A stretch of 64,000 nucleotides of DNA, from contig NC_067282.1 in the NCBI RefSeq assembly GCF_020740795.1, forward strand, positions 130,319,132 through 130,383,131, read 5' to 3'. The stretch is from Apus apus. Taxonomy: Eukaryota > Chordata > Aves > Apodiformes > Apodidae. A program made the translations under genes and the position numbers. Below are positions 12,801-27,800 of the stretch, piece by piece. The first letter of the stretch is position 1. Every line of letters starts with the position of its first letter. Below the pieces are notes generated by a model. The model ran no database searches and had not been told where the DNA came from. It saw nothing but the letters and a program-made list of their open reading frames with translations.

Positions 12801-15800
12801 GTATGTGGTTCCTTCCAGTTGCAGCCAGGCCTTGGCTTCCTGCAATCTTCCCCTTGCAAAGGCAGGAAGGATATTGGAAAGGGCAGTGGGAAGACTGCCA
12901 TTCAAGAAAGAAAGAAAGAAAATGCTCGCCCCCCACCCCAAAAAAAGGTATTTGGAGTCAAATAAGTACAAAGTTGCAGAAAGAAAAAGAAAACAAAAAT
13001 AAGAGAGGACAGGGAGGAGTGTTAGTGACATGAATGTCTACAAGAAACAAGCAACAGGAAGAAGGAAGCCTCTTTTCTTACATACTGTCGTGGTTTGGGC
13101 ACACCACCACAACAAAACGAACAGCCCCCTGGCTGCTCACTCGTTTCCCCAAGCACACACACACTCTGGGATGAGGAGGACAAAGCTCACTGGTCAAGGC
13201 AAAGGACAAGGAGGGTTATTCACTAATTGAAGTCCCGGACAAAACAGACTCAACTTGGGGAAAAATAATCATTTAATTTCACACTAATCACACACACCCA
13301 GGACACAGACACACACAAAGAGCAGGGCTTGCATATGTTACCCCACCCCTCCCTGCTTCCCGGGCCCAAATCCCTTTGTTCCCGGTTTCTCTCCCTCCTT
13401 CCCCCCAGCGGCACAGGGGGACAGGGGATGGGGTTTAGAGTCACTTCACAGGCTGGTGGTTCCTGCTGCTCCTTCCTCCTCAGGAAGAAGGATTCCTTAC
13501 AGTCCTGCCCTGCTTCCCCACGGGGTCCCTCCCATGGCAGAGAATCCTCCACCAACCTCTCCTTCATGAGTCCTTCCCACGAGGTCCGGAGCTGCTCCAG
13601 CCTGGGCTTCCCACAGAGTCAGGGGCTGCTTCGGGAACAGCCACCTACCCTGGCCCCGGGGTCTTCCACAGCTGCGCAATCAGAGTCCACTGGCAGCAAA
13701 TCCACTGGCCACAACATCCCAGGTCCGGTGGCCAAGTTCACCCCTCCTGGCATCTTCAGGGAATGTTGCACCACGTTCCTCCATGAGTGCAGGGGCACAG
13801 CTGCCATCTCGCCATGGGCTGCAGGGAAACTTCTGCTTGGGCACCTTCTTCCCCTTCTTCCTCACCAACCACCAGCACTGCTCTGCCCCTCCAGCTCAGC
13901 TCTTCTCCCTTAAGTGCTTTTCTGCTCAGATGTTACCTCAGCTCTTGTATACGTTAATGGCAGAGGCGCATCTCTTGTCCCTCTAATGGCTCCTTGGCTG
14001 GGTTTGGAGCAGGGGGAGCTTCTCAGCTTCTTACCCGAGCCAGCCCTGAGGCCCTTCCCCTGCTACCAAAGAACCCACCAGACCAAACCAGAACAAATAC
14101 TTTTTTTCTGATGGTTGAATTTTTGTGAATTCTGTGATATCTAATGAAGGCAAGGGTTGGGAAGTGTACTCTGCAGACTTTCCCCTCACAGAAGTGGAAA
14201 CAGGGTCTGTGTCTTCAACTGTGTAACTATTCTACAAAATTCGTATGAATAGAGCTTGTGAGAAGTCTATCTCGCTTGAAAATTAGGGAGAACTGATACT
14301 TAAATTCCCTTTAAGAAAACAACCAAAAAGCACAAAGGAAGCACAGGTTGAAAGCAATCCAAGATGTGAGATAAAGAGCTAAAGAGAAAGGTGGACCACA
14401 ATTATAGCACTGAGTGTTATACTATCTAAACAACAAGAACATAATTGCCCGCTGCTTCATTTCCTTCCTCAGATACTGATTGACTGGCTTAACACAACCC
14501 TGAAAGAGGAACACATAGTTGTTAAAAGTCTGGAAGAAGATCTGTATGATGGGCTGGTACTTCATCATCTGTTGGGTAAGCTACCTCTTTGAGTTTAAGT
14601 TGCAAACACAACGTGGAGGAATTTCCAGAGTGGAAACTAAACCTCACAAATCGAATTGCAGTTATCTGCTGGAGTCACTTCTTGCAAAGGAAGAAATGAC
14701 TGCATTGGGAACCATCCATGATAACTGCAATTCTGAACAAATGCCTGATGAACTGCTATTGTTTTTATGTAATTCTTTCTCTTATGAGAGAGTATTTTTA
14801 CCTGCTAGTTAATATAACAAAAAGGTTAACTTTGAAATGCGAAATTACAGTGTCTCTGAAGGGAAGGAGGGCTTCCTGCAGCTTCCACTGGGTCAAGGAG
14901 GATCGTAGAGTGCTAGGGTTGGAGGAATGATGCTGCAAGGAATGACTTGAGTGCTCTCCCTTTTGCAGAGCTTCACTCATTTTACTGAGGCTTTCAGAGA
15001 GTACAGGAGTTTAACAAGGCATACCGCTGTGGGACGTGGGTCTGTGGAAGCTCTTAAGGGGTATCGAACATTTAAAACAAGACACTGTGTGCTTTGCTGC
15101 CTTTTTATGTTTCTGATATTATTTTTTTTTTTTTTTCTTATGGTGGTGTTAAAATACATCTTTCTCCTTCCTGTGGACTCTCTGCCAAAGAAAACCTAGG
15201 ATCTCTCAAGCTGGATGTTGACAAGATCGCATTAACAGAAATAAAACAGCGGCAGAAACTCTCTGTGATCCTGGAAGCTGTGGCTAAGTGTTTGCAACTG
15301 GAAGAAAGTCAGCTGAAATGGAGTGTGGAATGTAGGTACAGAACTGAAATTGGAGAAGAGTATCCATCACAGGGCTTCCTCTGCTATAAGGCTGCTATGA
15401 GGCAAAGGGCTGCCAGAGTAGTAATTAAACAACCTGTTTTCAATTAGTGCTTGAGTCAGAAGTGAGGTAGGAGTATCTGACCCTGACTAGGCTCTGCAAG
15501 CTGTCTCCTCTAAGTGTGTGGCTTGTGGACCACTTAACAGCTCTCAGCATCTGTGTGTGTGTCTCATAAAAGGAACTTTTAAGGTGCAGTATTTCTGAAT
15601 TGTGATATTAGGTAAACCCCATCTGATATCCCACCTGTGTTATGGCCCTCCATGATTACAGCATCCTCTTCACAGGGAGAGTTTATGATATTAAAGTGAC
15701 ATTTACTTGTCTTGCAAACTAAACATTGTTTTCTCTCTTTACATGGAACAGCTATCTTGTCGAAAGACTTACTGAGCACACTGCATCTGCTGGTTGCAAT

Positions 15801-18800
15801 AGCAAAGCACTTCAAACCTAACCTGGCTATGCCTCCAAATGTTCAAGTGGAAACAATCACCATTGAGGTAATTCTAGTTTCAATATTTGTTACAGTAGAT
15901 CCTGGAGACTTTTCACTAGGCTGATGTGATTAGAATTATGAAGAAACGTGTGCTCAGCTGTGAAAGGTACACTTGCATTTACTATGAACAGTGCCTTTTA
16001 AATTTCTGAGTTTGCTGGACTAGGCTATCATTTTGTTCTCAGTTTAGATGCTGTATCTTTAAAAGGGTAGAGACACTGCTGGTTTTCCCTCCTTGATAGA
16101 AAAAAAAAAAAGGAATGTTCTGAGCTGAAAACAGCTGTTGAACTCAGTAAAGAAGAAAACAAAGAAATTCTGCTGCTACTATCTCTAAGTATTTTTAAAA
16201 TAGAAGTCTGCACTTGTAAATCATAACACTGGTCTAATGCTGGGGATTTATTTCTTTAGGGGACAGAAGTTTCTATGCCACTTTCAGTGGGGGTCACATT
16301 TTGATATTTTTCTCTACAAGCTGAGATCTGCATGCATTCTTTTGCTATTTTGTTTTCTTAAAGTCAAGTCTGGGACGTTGGAATAAGATCAAATATCCTG
16401 TAATGTGGGATGTAGTTGCAAAAATTAGCACCACTATGTGACGCTTTTAACAGAGGGTTTGCAATTCAATGGCGTTGGGAGCCCAGCACATGGTCTGTAT
16501 GGCATGGCCCAGCACTCTTCCCTCTGAGGAGGTTCATAACTGGAACTGAAACAAAGCACGCCCATGAGCTACATGTGCCACTTTAGGAGGTTTAAAAGTG
16601 TCCTGGAGGGTCTTGTTTCTGCCAGGGTAGCTGTTGTGGCTCCCTCCCAGCAGAGCGCTTCGTTAGAGGCGTGGTCTCGCTGGTACCTAATGGGAGTCTG
16701 AAGTGTGTGTTGCTGCCTGCTGTCCTGTCGTGTGGGTCTGATCCGTGACAACCCAGACTCTGAGGAAGCAGCCCCCCCATCTAGTGCCTGACGGGGCTGC
16801 GAGTGCCCCAGCTGGGCAGGAACCTGGAGGGATTCTCTGTGAAAGCACAGCATGGGAAGGGGCTGTTACCCCGGGAGACAGAGGAACAGCGAGGCCGATC
16901 ATGGGGTTGTGGAAGTGAGCTGACTTTCTGCAGGAGAAATCATTGCCCTGCTGGGAACAGTAATCATCAGGTCAAAAGTGAGGAAAGCCCATGAAGGCAC
17001 AGCTCAGAAGAGGGGTTGATGGCAGGAAGGGGGAAGTGTTTAGGAAGCACAAGTCAGGCCACAGAAGGCCACATGTACCTGCAGAAAGGACCTGCCTTTG
17101 CCCTGGTGGGCTGGATGTGCTGCTCTTCAGCAATGAACTGACCCAGAGGAGTTGACTCACTTTGTAATCAGAGGGTGTTTTTTCACTGCCTAAAAGGTGG
17201 TGGTGGCAAACACCAAAGACTCCTCTGTGATAAGAGGTGTTTTTCAGGTGCCTGAACAAAGCAGCAGGCATGCCCATCCTCTCCTGTGTCTTCAAACTGT
17301 TGTTTGGGTTATCACAGAACCACAGAACATTAGGGGTTGGAAGGGACCTCCGAAGATCATCAAGGCCACCCCCCTGCCCCAGCAGGACCAAAAAAAACCA
17401 AACCAAAAAACTAGGGCAGATCACTCAGAAAGGCATCCAGACAGGTCTTGAAAGCCTCCAGAGAAGGAGACTTGACAGCCTCTCTGGGGAGCCTGTTCCA
17501 GTGCTTCATGTTGTTTTTGGTTTTTTTTTAAATGTTTTGTGGAGTACCAAGATTCATATAGAGGAACAAAGATACAAGAACATAAACAAAGATCCCAGGT
17601 GGCTTCAGAAGTAGTAAGAATTGCCAGCCTAAATCAAAACAACCCACCAAACTTAAGTCATCTGCAGGGAGGGTTCATTGGTAGATGGTAGGTCCTGGCG
17701 TGGGATTTTTGTAAGGCAGAGGTGACCACCTCCAGTGCTGTAGGACTGAAGTGTCCTGAAGTGCACAAGGAGATAACTGCCTGCCCAAAGCAGCTTGATG
17801 CATTCATCACTTCTCCAGGTGAATATGCCAGCCTCTGAACTTCGCCAGATGAGGGACCATGTTTTTCTCCTTCGGCTTCCTCTGGTGGGGAAGTAGGTAA
17901 CTTCTGGTTGCAAAGTGAAGAGAGGAGAAGGGATCAGCAGTCTCTCAAAATTCCTATACTAATTGTACTGTTCTTCTCAAATGAATGCCCTCTGCTAATC
18001 ATTTAAGGCAGCAAACAGGTCCTAAAGGCTCACTTAATACTTAGGGACTTTTCTGTATAACAAGCAAAATAGTATTTATTGTCTTTTCAACAGAACACCT
18101 CCAGAGGATTAAAGACAACAAATGCAGTGGAGTATATCACAGAAAGCAAGTAAGAGGGGGATATATCTGGCTTTTACACTGTCAATCAGAAAGGAAATAT
18201 TGTGGGTGTTTTACCCCCTTCTGAAAAATAGCTGGGATCAGGATGATGACAAAAAGTGTAAATTCAGGCATGCATATGTATGTGAACTGTTTCTCTGATT
18301 TCTGTACTTTTTTTTTTTCCTCTTCAGATTTGATAATACCATTCTTTATATAAACTTCTCTAAAATATATTCCTGAGGCTTAGTGTTTGATATTGCCATG
18401 GAATATAATAACAAATATAAGAATAAAAATCAAGCACTCTAAATGTATTTGTCCTGGACTATACTCGAAATTTTCTAATGCCACAAGGGTTTAAATCAAC
18501 TTTTATTTTATTGCTATTGTGTTATTAAATAAAGAGAAAGGAGGCAATTATTTTCTTATTTTACTGTGAAATAAAAGTTTGAGCTTGTTGGGTTTTTGAG
18601 ATACTGTCACTATTAAAGTAGTTAAGTAGTAGGATGCTGTTCATATAGTAAGAAAATATGGACATCATTCCAAGAACTAGAAACATATTTTCCTCCTACT
18701 ATCTTTTATATACTAGAACATCTTAAACTTATGAGCAGCTTATTGAAAGTGGATGTTATGGATTGTGCTTATAAAATATGTGTTTGTTGGTCTGCAGGCC

Positions 18801-21800
18801 ACTTGAAATCTTGTATACTTCTGATACAGATACATAGTGCACTTAAAACTATCTGGTGGAAAGTGACTCTGACATAAAATTAATGGAACTTGTTCTGGAT
18901 CCCCTGCTTTCCAAGGTAGCTGGTGGCCCAGATAATCTTTGATTATGGGTAAGATTAGTTATGCTAAATGGTTTTTCTAATTCTTGCTTTTTATTGCACT
19001 TCTAGGGAGAATTTAGAAGCACAGTCAAGTAAGTACTGGCATTACCAAGTTCAGTGTTCTGCTATTATGTGCTATTATACACCATATTCTGATCCATTTT
19101 TACCTCATGATAAAATCAGTATGCACCCACTAGAGTGCATGGAGATCCATTAATTTCTCCTTGTCTTTTTCTCCAAATGTCTTCTGTTGATGTGTGTTCA
19201 TCCCAACATAATAAAGTTTGGAAACTGGGTGGTCACTTTGCTCTAGGGCTACAGGCAACAGATGGGAAGTGAGACAAGAAATGAAACTGTGGGTTAATGA
19301 CCCAGCAGAGAAGACCTGGCTGGGGCAGTCTGTATGTCTTAGATTTACACCTTGACCTCATTCACTGTTGGAACTATTTAGGAGAATAATAGCTTGAGAA
19401 TTGTGGTGCTTGTTGCTAACAGTTTCAATGTCGTTTCCTTTCTGTAGTTTGCAAAGGAGATTTTAAAATCTGGTACTCAGTTATGGGTGGCAGCTTAGTA
19501 AAGCCAGCTTTCCCAGAGTTTTCATCCTTAGGGCTTTTGAGGGCTACTTGAGGTGAAAAATGTCCATGGGCACAGAGCCTGCAGAAGGTCTGGGCACTTC
19601 TCAGGCTTCAGTGTGAGCTGCCCTTCCTTGCTGCAGAGGAGCATGTTGCCTCCCCAGTGAATCAAGGCAACCATTTTAGTTCTCTAACATGTCCTTTATG
19701 TTAGCATTTTCATGCTCTGCAGAGGTGCAAACTGTATCATTTAATACATATTTAGCACTTATTCCACTGAGTGGTCTCTAGTGTGGGCTGAAATTGTGTG
19801 AAAAAACCCCACAAAACCCCACCACCCTGTAATTAGCTGTTTTTTCCAGTGGGCTGATTCTGCTGGGAAGAGAAATCTGCAATTCACTCCTCAAAATGCT
19901 CTCTCCCTCTATTTTTGACACAGCTTGCTTAGCAAAGAGAGAAATCCCAAAGCATGGCTCCAGAAGAGGGCTCTCTAGTTTGCAAGACTGTTGCAGGTTT
20001 CAGAGTGTTGCTGGGTGATTTGTTTGATGGATTCACCTATTCCCTGACATTGTTCCTGCAGCAACCCCTTCACAGGGAGAACACAGAAACTCAGGGAAGC
20101 TCTTCTGCAGTGGGGGCTTCTCTGTCACTGGCTTTTGGGTGGAATCTTCCTTAAGAAAAGCTGCCTTTGCTTTCCTGCACTGTAGAAACTGGTTCTCCAT
20201 TTAGTCATGCTGCCAGAGAACCCTTTATTTTTCAGAGTGCTTCAAATGTTTTGTTCATGCTGAAACCAGAGCAGTCTTGTGGCCAGGTGACTGTGGCAGG
20301 ATGTGTCCTGCTTTCTCTAAACCTGGGCAGAAAATGGAGGGGGTTGGTGGGCTTTCACAGGGACTTGGCTGACTCTCATTTCCTTGGAAATCTTCAAACT
20401 GATGCTAGTTCTCTGCTGGCAGCAGCTCAGTGCCTGCCTTTAAATTGGGTGGCAACACTGATCATTTCTGAGGTCTGTGAATTTTCACAGCAAGGGAAGG
20501 GGCTCCAAACCCAGTATCTAGTTTGTGTTTTTTTGAAGGAAGGGGCCTGTTTTTCTGCAAATTTGATGTGACTGACATTTCTGTTGGGGGACAGCAGAAA
20601 AATGGGTAGCTCTTCTCAGCTTTCAGTATTTTATCCCAGAGATTTATGGTTAAAGAAACATAACTGAAAAGAGAGAAACTGTAAAAATGCAAAACTTAGC
20701 CATTGTTCAGACTGGAGGCAGCACAAATCTTGAGAACCTCTGCTGGCAAAGATTACAGAGCTGAACGAAGTAAATTGCTTTCTCTGATGTAGTCAAGCTG
20801 CAGGGAAGCCTGTCACCCTGTCCTCTGATAGATATAATGGTGGGATTTTTTCCTGACTCCCTATAACTTTTTTCCTCCTTGGTTTATAACACCTTTTTTC
20901 TTCTGGAGCCACTTTAAAATCTCTAATCTGACAGTTATTCTAAATAATTCAAATTAATATTGTTTTGGTACAGAAGATGATGCCTTTGATGATTTATTTA
21001 ACCGTGCTCCAGATAAACTGGATGCTGTAAAAAAGGTAATTTACTTTTTTAATAGTCATCAAAAGTTGTAATGTAAAGCATAATTCATTACTTGACTGAA
21101 AAAAAGTTCTGTTTTCTCTCACCTTCCCCTCCCCTTCTGTTTTCTTTAGGTATTTTTGCAGTTTGTCAACCAGCACGTTGGAAAATTAGGATTAAATGTG
21201 AAAGACATTGAATCTCAGGTAGCCTGCTCTAAGATGCATGTTAACCATGTTTTGTCAGCCATTTGAGTGTTTCCTCTTACTATAAGGATTCCTCCTTTTT
21301 GTTGTAGTAATTTGGCAACTTAATTATTTCTAGTCCAGGTTAAAGTATCAAGCTTCAGTCTCTGGACTTGCTGCAGCTAAGAAGTAATGAAAAAATATAG
21401 CTGTGTGTTGAATGCTGCTGCCCTTGCAATGTTGCAGAGAGTAATTTTCAGAGTCTGCTGGGCTCCTAGGCATGTACTTTGTGTCAAGATGGAAATAATT
21501 GTGTTCTAACAATTAAACTGAAAGCCACGTTGATTGTTGGCACTTCCTGATTTTTAATGCTGGATTTCCTTCATGGTAGGAAGGCCTGATTTTCAGTGAC
21601 ATTTCAAAGTCCCATCCTCTGAGCATCGAGCTTGTTTAGAATTTATGGAATTCCAAGAGAGGTGCTCATTAGGCACCTTGGGGTCACCTCCCTGGGTGCT
21701 GGTGAAGAGAGACACATCCACACCTCCTCTGTCCTCCTCTGCTGCCTCCCAGGAGGGTGGACAGCAGCTTGCTGGGAGCCGGGGAGCTGCAGCATCCTCC

Positions 21801-24800
21801 CGGTGCCTCTCCGGGGAACGAGCAAGCCTGCAATGGGAAATGAGCTTGGGAACATCCCTCGTGGCTTTTTCTTTCCCTGCTTCTGCAGACACACACACAC
21901 ACAGTAACTGCAGGAGGAGTAAGCCCACAGCTCTTGTTTTGCTCCAGGCATTCAAAACCCTTGTGCAGTGGCAGTCCCTGCAATTTATGCCACACAGATG
22001 AAGAGTGGAGCCGTGCCCCGGTGCTCTTTTGAGTAGTCTTGGTTGGCAACTGTGAAAGGAAGTGTTTTGTCATAAATCTTGGGCACTAGGCACGATTTTA
22101 TTTTATTTATGGTTACATGTTTGTCAGTTGTGGTTGTCTGAAGTCTCTGCACATCTGGAATAGTTTGTTTTAATAGCTGTCCTTTCTACAAGGTCATGTT
22201 TTTACTAACACGAACTTGGGAGCCTTACGTAACTAAATACGAAATTCACTGTAGAAGGGGTTGAGGGAGCTGAGTCACTAGGCTGTCTGCTTGCCAAAGT
22301 ACCATTTACATTCTTTTATCACTCCAACAGCATTTTTCAGAGTGATTTCCTAAAAGTCAATGTCATAAATAATATTCAGGTAATTCTTCATCCAGTTTGC
22401 AGATGGAGTTATCTTACTTCTGTTAATTGGACAACTGGAGGGTTACTTTCTGAATTTAAGGGATTTCTTCCTGACTCCGGCCAGCACCACAGAGATGGTA
22501 GGTTATTATTTAATTACTTAGAGCTTAAGGCTTCCAACATCTTGTGTATCTAATGCTTCTGTACGTCAGTGAAGAGCTTTAACTGCTGCTGCTCTGAATG
22601 TAGTCATATGCATGCGCAGTGTTTGCAGGATGTAGGTTTGGGACAGTATGCATGCACGTGCTTGGTGCTGTAAAAATACCTTGGAACAGGTCACTATCTT
22701 CTTCAAAATGAATTATTATCTCATGTGAGATGATGAAGGGAGTGGAACATCTCCCTGATGAGGAAAGGCTGAGGGAGCTAGGTCTCTTTAGCTTGGAGAA
22801 GAGGAGACTGAGGGGCGACCTCATCAGTGTTTACAAATATGTAAAGGGCGAGTGTCAGGAAGATGGAGTTAAGCTTTTTTCAGTGATGTCCAGTGATAGG
22901 ACAAGGGGCAGTGGGTACAAACTGGAACACAGGAGGTTCAATGTGAATATCAGGAAGAACTTCTTTCCTGTGAGAGTGACAGAGCACTGGAACAGGCTGC
23001 CCAGAGAGGCTGTGGAGTCTCCTTCTCTGGAGACATTCAAACTCACCTGGACACGTTGCTGTGTGATGTGCTCTGGGTGACCCTGCTCTGGCAGGGGGGT
23101 TGAGGTCCCTTCCAACCCCTAGGATTCTGTGATTCGGTGAGGCAAATTATTGTTACTTTTGTTTGTTAGGCAGATACATGTTTCTGAAGCCTTCCAGTGA
23201 AATACAGAGACTCATGTGGCAGGGAACTGATGTGCTATCTTCTGCAAGTCTGTCCTGCAAACAGTATTTTGAAGTGGTTCACACCTCTTGCATAACAGAA
23301 CTAGGTCTCTATAGGTTTCTTTATGCTGTCCTGAAAATATACCTTAGTCAAGACATGAACGGAGCGTTCTGTGTTTAGGAAGCTCTTGAGAATTTACATC
23401 TTTTCCTTCTCCAAGGCTAGGAGCTGTAACCTGCCCCGTCAGACTTGCTTGACACCTTTTTCAACCTCTATGAGGCAGAGTCCATCAGTGCTTTAAAAGA
23501 AGAAGGTGGCATCAGCCAGAAGGCAGCGTGTGCTGGGCTGCAGGTGTAGCTGCCTCCTCCACAGATCTAGGATGCTGAAATATATTGAAATATTGGAGAT
23601 ATTTTCAAATTGTCTCTGGTTCCGTTAGGGGTTTTTCATTTGGGTCACTGAATAGCTCTGAAAATCTTGAATCCATTGCTCTTTTTCTTGGTTTACGTCC
23701 AGTTAAATCTCTGAAGGTGAAACATGTCATATTCTTTTTGCCTGAGACCTGCCTGAGAAGAGGATCTCTCCTCTGGTGTGGTTTGTATTACAGCTCCCCC
23801 ACACAGACCAGGCTTTTGTCTGATTTCTGACTTCACTGCAGTTAATCTCCCTGGGCACTATTTATTTGTAACAAAAATTCTCAGGGGTCCCATATTAATT
23901 AATAAATACTCCTGTGGAGCATTTCATCAAAACATTTAAAAGCACAGCTGTCTGAGCCCTAAGTTCAAATTTTGTCAAAAATCCGTTGCTGTCAGTTGGT
24001 GACTGTCTAAGATATTAGGAAAATTCAGATTTTCTTACATCTAAGATGATTCAGAACAGGGAAAATGTATTTTGAAGGCTTGAGTCAAACAAAATCATTT
24101 TCTTGCAGTTGCTTTTCTTCCCTTTCTCCTTCTCCACTAAGTTTTAGAAAATGTTTGCTCTGGTCCATTGATTTGTATATAAATTTTGAACATTTCCACT
24201 AACTTTATTCAGAGAAAGGCAATGAATATATATATATATATTTATTTAAAATTTCAAAGATAACATTTTGCTTTTTGGATCAGCCCTATTCAAGCCTCAC
24301 AGATCTCTTTCAAGAAATGAGATACCCCTGCATTCTAGGTACAAATCAGAGCTCAGACTTTCTAGTTCTTACCCTGCACATGCTGGTCACTGGCCTCAGA
24401 GAAGTATATAATGGGGTTGGTTACTGGTTCAGTACAATTCTCTAGGTCTTAGTAATTTAATTTTAGCAAAGTTACTTCCAAGTACTGGACATATTGTTGA
24501 ACAGTTTGCCAAAGTGGTATTTACCATTTGTTTCTCCTCTGATGTTCATTACAAGATGAAAAGTGGGATGACAATATAGCTAAAAATACTGAGCGACCAT
24601 AGTTCATCTGTCATTAGTACATAAAATACGTCTTCCAATTCCTCCCTGCTTTCTAGCTCCCTGTCATTTTAGATGTTAATTGGTACAGTAAAGTAGGAAA
24701 ATGTAACCTTTGCTGAGATTTAAAACATGTCATTTGTGTTATAAAAATGGTGACAACCACATGCAGTGTTATGATCGGTGCGGTGCATCAGCTTTCATTC

Positions 24801-27800
24801 AAGTGGAAGGCTTGAGGTACAAAGCTGGCATGTACACCTCCTCCTGAACTGCACTGAGGGGAAATTTGGATAGAAGCAGTGATGCTGAGGAGGAGTTAGA
24901 AACAAGGAACAGGGAGGGCAGGAGCCTGTGTTAAGATGAACAGGAGGGGTGAGGAAAGCGGGAACAGAAATTTGGGATGTGACCCGCCTACAGGTGCAAG
25001 AAGGCAGCACTGTATGTTTGTAGGTTTGTTGCAGGTTTTGGGGGGTGTTCAGTGCCAAGAAAGGAGGTTTGTAAGTCACTGTAAAGCAAGTCTAGTCCAG
25101 GCGCTCGTGTGTATAAAGGTGTGTGTTCTGAGACAACGAATATAATCACAAAATAGGTCAGGCTGAAATTAGAGGTGAACTTACGTTGTCAGGAGAGGAA
25201 GAGGATGAATGAAGGCCCCTGTGCTTATCAAAACTGTGCGTTTTGCCCAAACAGGCCCAGAGCTAAAATACCCCAAACATCCTGACCTCTGTCTGATTAT
25301 ATATTCTAGAGAATTGTCCAACTCTTTTGAGTCTGGAAGCATGCTGGATGAAACAACTGGTTGTTCTAGGTTGCCTTTCTTTGGTAATTATCAGTATTTC
25401 GGTCTGAAGATTTATTTTGAAACCTGCATTTCTTGCAAATCTCATGTGCATTACAGAGAAGGAAATGTGCCCCTTTCCCTGGTTCATTATGGAAACATTT
25501 CATTTATTCATTCCAATCAGAAAATTCTGTAGATCCATATGAGCTCAAGCTTTTCTGGCTGCTGACTATCAGAGGAAGAAAACAAGCCCAAATCCAAACT
25601 GTCAGTCTTGGTTACTTTTAAACCAGAGAACCAGATAAAACATAAATCTATTGCTTCACACAGTTTTTGCTTGGCTTGGGAGACCCCTGTGCTTATTGTC
25701 AGAAGGTAACAGGGAACAGCACAGCAGCAGTTATGTTATGCCTCCCAAAAGACAAATTGCTCAATAGCCCAAGGAATGTAAACAGAGACAATTTGAAGTT
25801 CATTCAGGTCTTGTTACTTCGTTAGAGGAAGGGAGCTTGCTAATTACCAGCCAAGTAAACAACTGCCCTTAAGCTGTTAGAAGCTAGTAATGGGATGTTA
25901 TATGACTTTAAAAAATCATTGCTGACTACTGCATATGTGTGTGATGCTGCTTTTATGTGGGAAAGGGAGAGAAAAACAAATGAGGAAAAAACAGGAGAAA
26001 AAGCCTGGCCTTCATTCATGGACTTATGCTTAATTTCTCATGAGTAATGTTAAGTATATCATCATTGCTGCTATGATGTACAGACATCATTATATGTTAA
26101 AACATACACTTGTAGCTCACAAATACAGCTCATGGAAGATTTCTGATCTTTGCAATTCTGAATGAGATATAGAAGACTTTTTCCTTACTTATCTTTTGTT
26201 TATTCCAAATGTGGAAAGCATATGGGCATTGTTAAGAGAGCAGACATAAATTCCTTGCATCTATTGGATCCAGTTATGAATGTGGCCTCTTTCCAATGTG
26301 GAAACTTCTATTATTATAAGACTTTCACATGCAAGGTCTATTTTTAAATAAGTGGATTCTTCTCCCCACCTCATGGAATATATTTCATTTGAGATGGATT
26401 TACATCCAATTTTATGTGATAATTGGTAGGAATCCTGAAGAGCTCTTCATCAAAACAAAGGAGATGAATATAAGTACATATTTATGAATCAGAATCTTCA
26501 GTTACTGGAGAAACACTTAAAACATCCTGGCCACTGCACCACCGGGTGGGAAATATTTTCTGTTACATTGATCTCTCTCTCATCAACAGCTTCACAACGT
26601 TAACCTTGCATTGGACTTGCTGACAGATGGAGGTCTTCTGAATTTCTCTGTGAACTCTGAAGGTGAGTCATGACATGCAAACTTGTCTGGAACAGAATTG
26701 CTAATATTTGGCTTAGCAAAGGTTAGGATAATTGAAGAAAGTAGGTTGTGCCATGTGACACTGACACTGCATTATGTGGCTACCCCATAGCTACTCTTTC
26801 AGAAGGAATAGTAATAAAGCTGAGAATGGTTTTGAATAGTCTTTAGTTCTATACTGAAAATGTTGTATTGTTATAAGTTTAGTGACTTTCCACTAAACCT
26901 AAACTATTTGGTAAGTCAGTACTTGTTAAAGATTTAAAACACTGTGTCACCGTTTGACTTGGGTCCGACAACAGCGCTCTCGATCCCCTCCCCCTCCCAC
27001 CCAGGTAGGGAAGGAGAGAGAGAAAAAGAGAGAGACTTGGCTGGATTGAAAACTAAACTACAGCTTTAATTAAACACTGATGATATAAGAAAATATACAC
27101 AATTATATACAAATATGTTCAGATATGTGCAAGAGCCTCTCGCCTCCCCCCACCCCCAGCAACTCCCACTGCATCTCCTGAGCTGGAACAGTCCCGAGAA
27201 ATTCCGGAGCTGCTGGAGAGAGCACAGAGTGATGAGGGTCAGGAGAGCTCGAGCCTGGGGGTCTGTGATCTCTGACCTTCCTCTGAGCTTACGTAGATCT
27301 ATGGAATGGAATCTCTCTGGCCAGTTTTGCTGTCTAATTCAGCCTCCTACAGGGGATCATGGATCTCCCCGTAGTGCCTGAGCTGGCAGAATGAAGGTGC
27401 CACCTTGAAGCCCAGCAGTTAGAAAAACATTCCACTGTTACCAGCCTTAGTCAGAAGGCTCTGTGACTAGTTAAAAGAAAGCTTACTGAAGGAAAAAAAA
27501 AAATCAGTAAAAGGAAAATTGGCTTCATCCTGGCTCAAACCAGGACACAGTGGCAAGTCCCAGGGAAATGAGAGCAGCTGAGCTGGAGAGAAAGATATTT
27601 TTGTATCTCATAAAAAGTTTTAGTTCATTAAAAACAAGCTTGTTTCAAGTGGGAAGATAGAGAATATGTCCTGAAAATCTGGAACACTGAACACTCTGTT
27701 CAAACTCAGAAGAGATGGTGGGTCAGTCTCCTGAATGTGACATTCATAGGTTTTAAATTCCTATTCTGCCTAGTTTGGGCCTGAGAGCTGGGTCTTGGCC

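Noticed and set aside
16972..17424. 150-codon minus-strand open frame
   Set aside because: Overlaps the antisense CR1 fragment and PARVG intron. No domain, no splice context.
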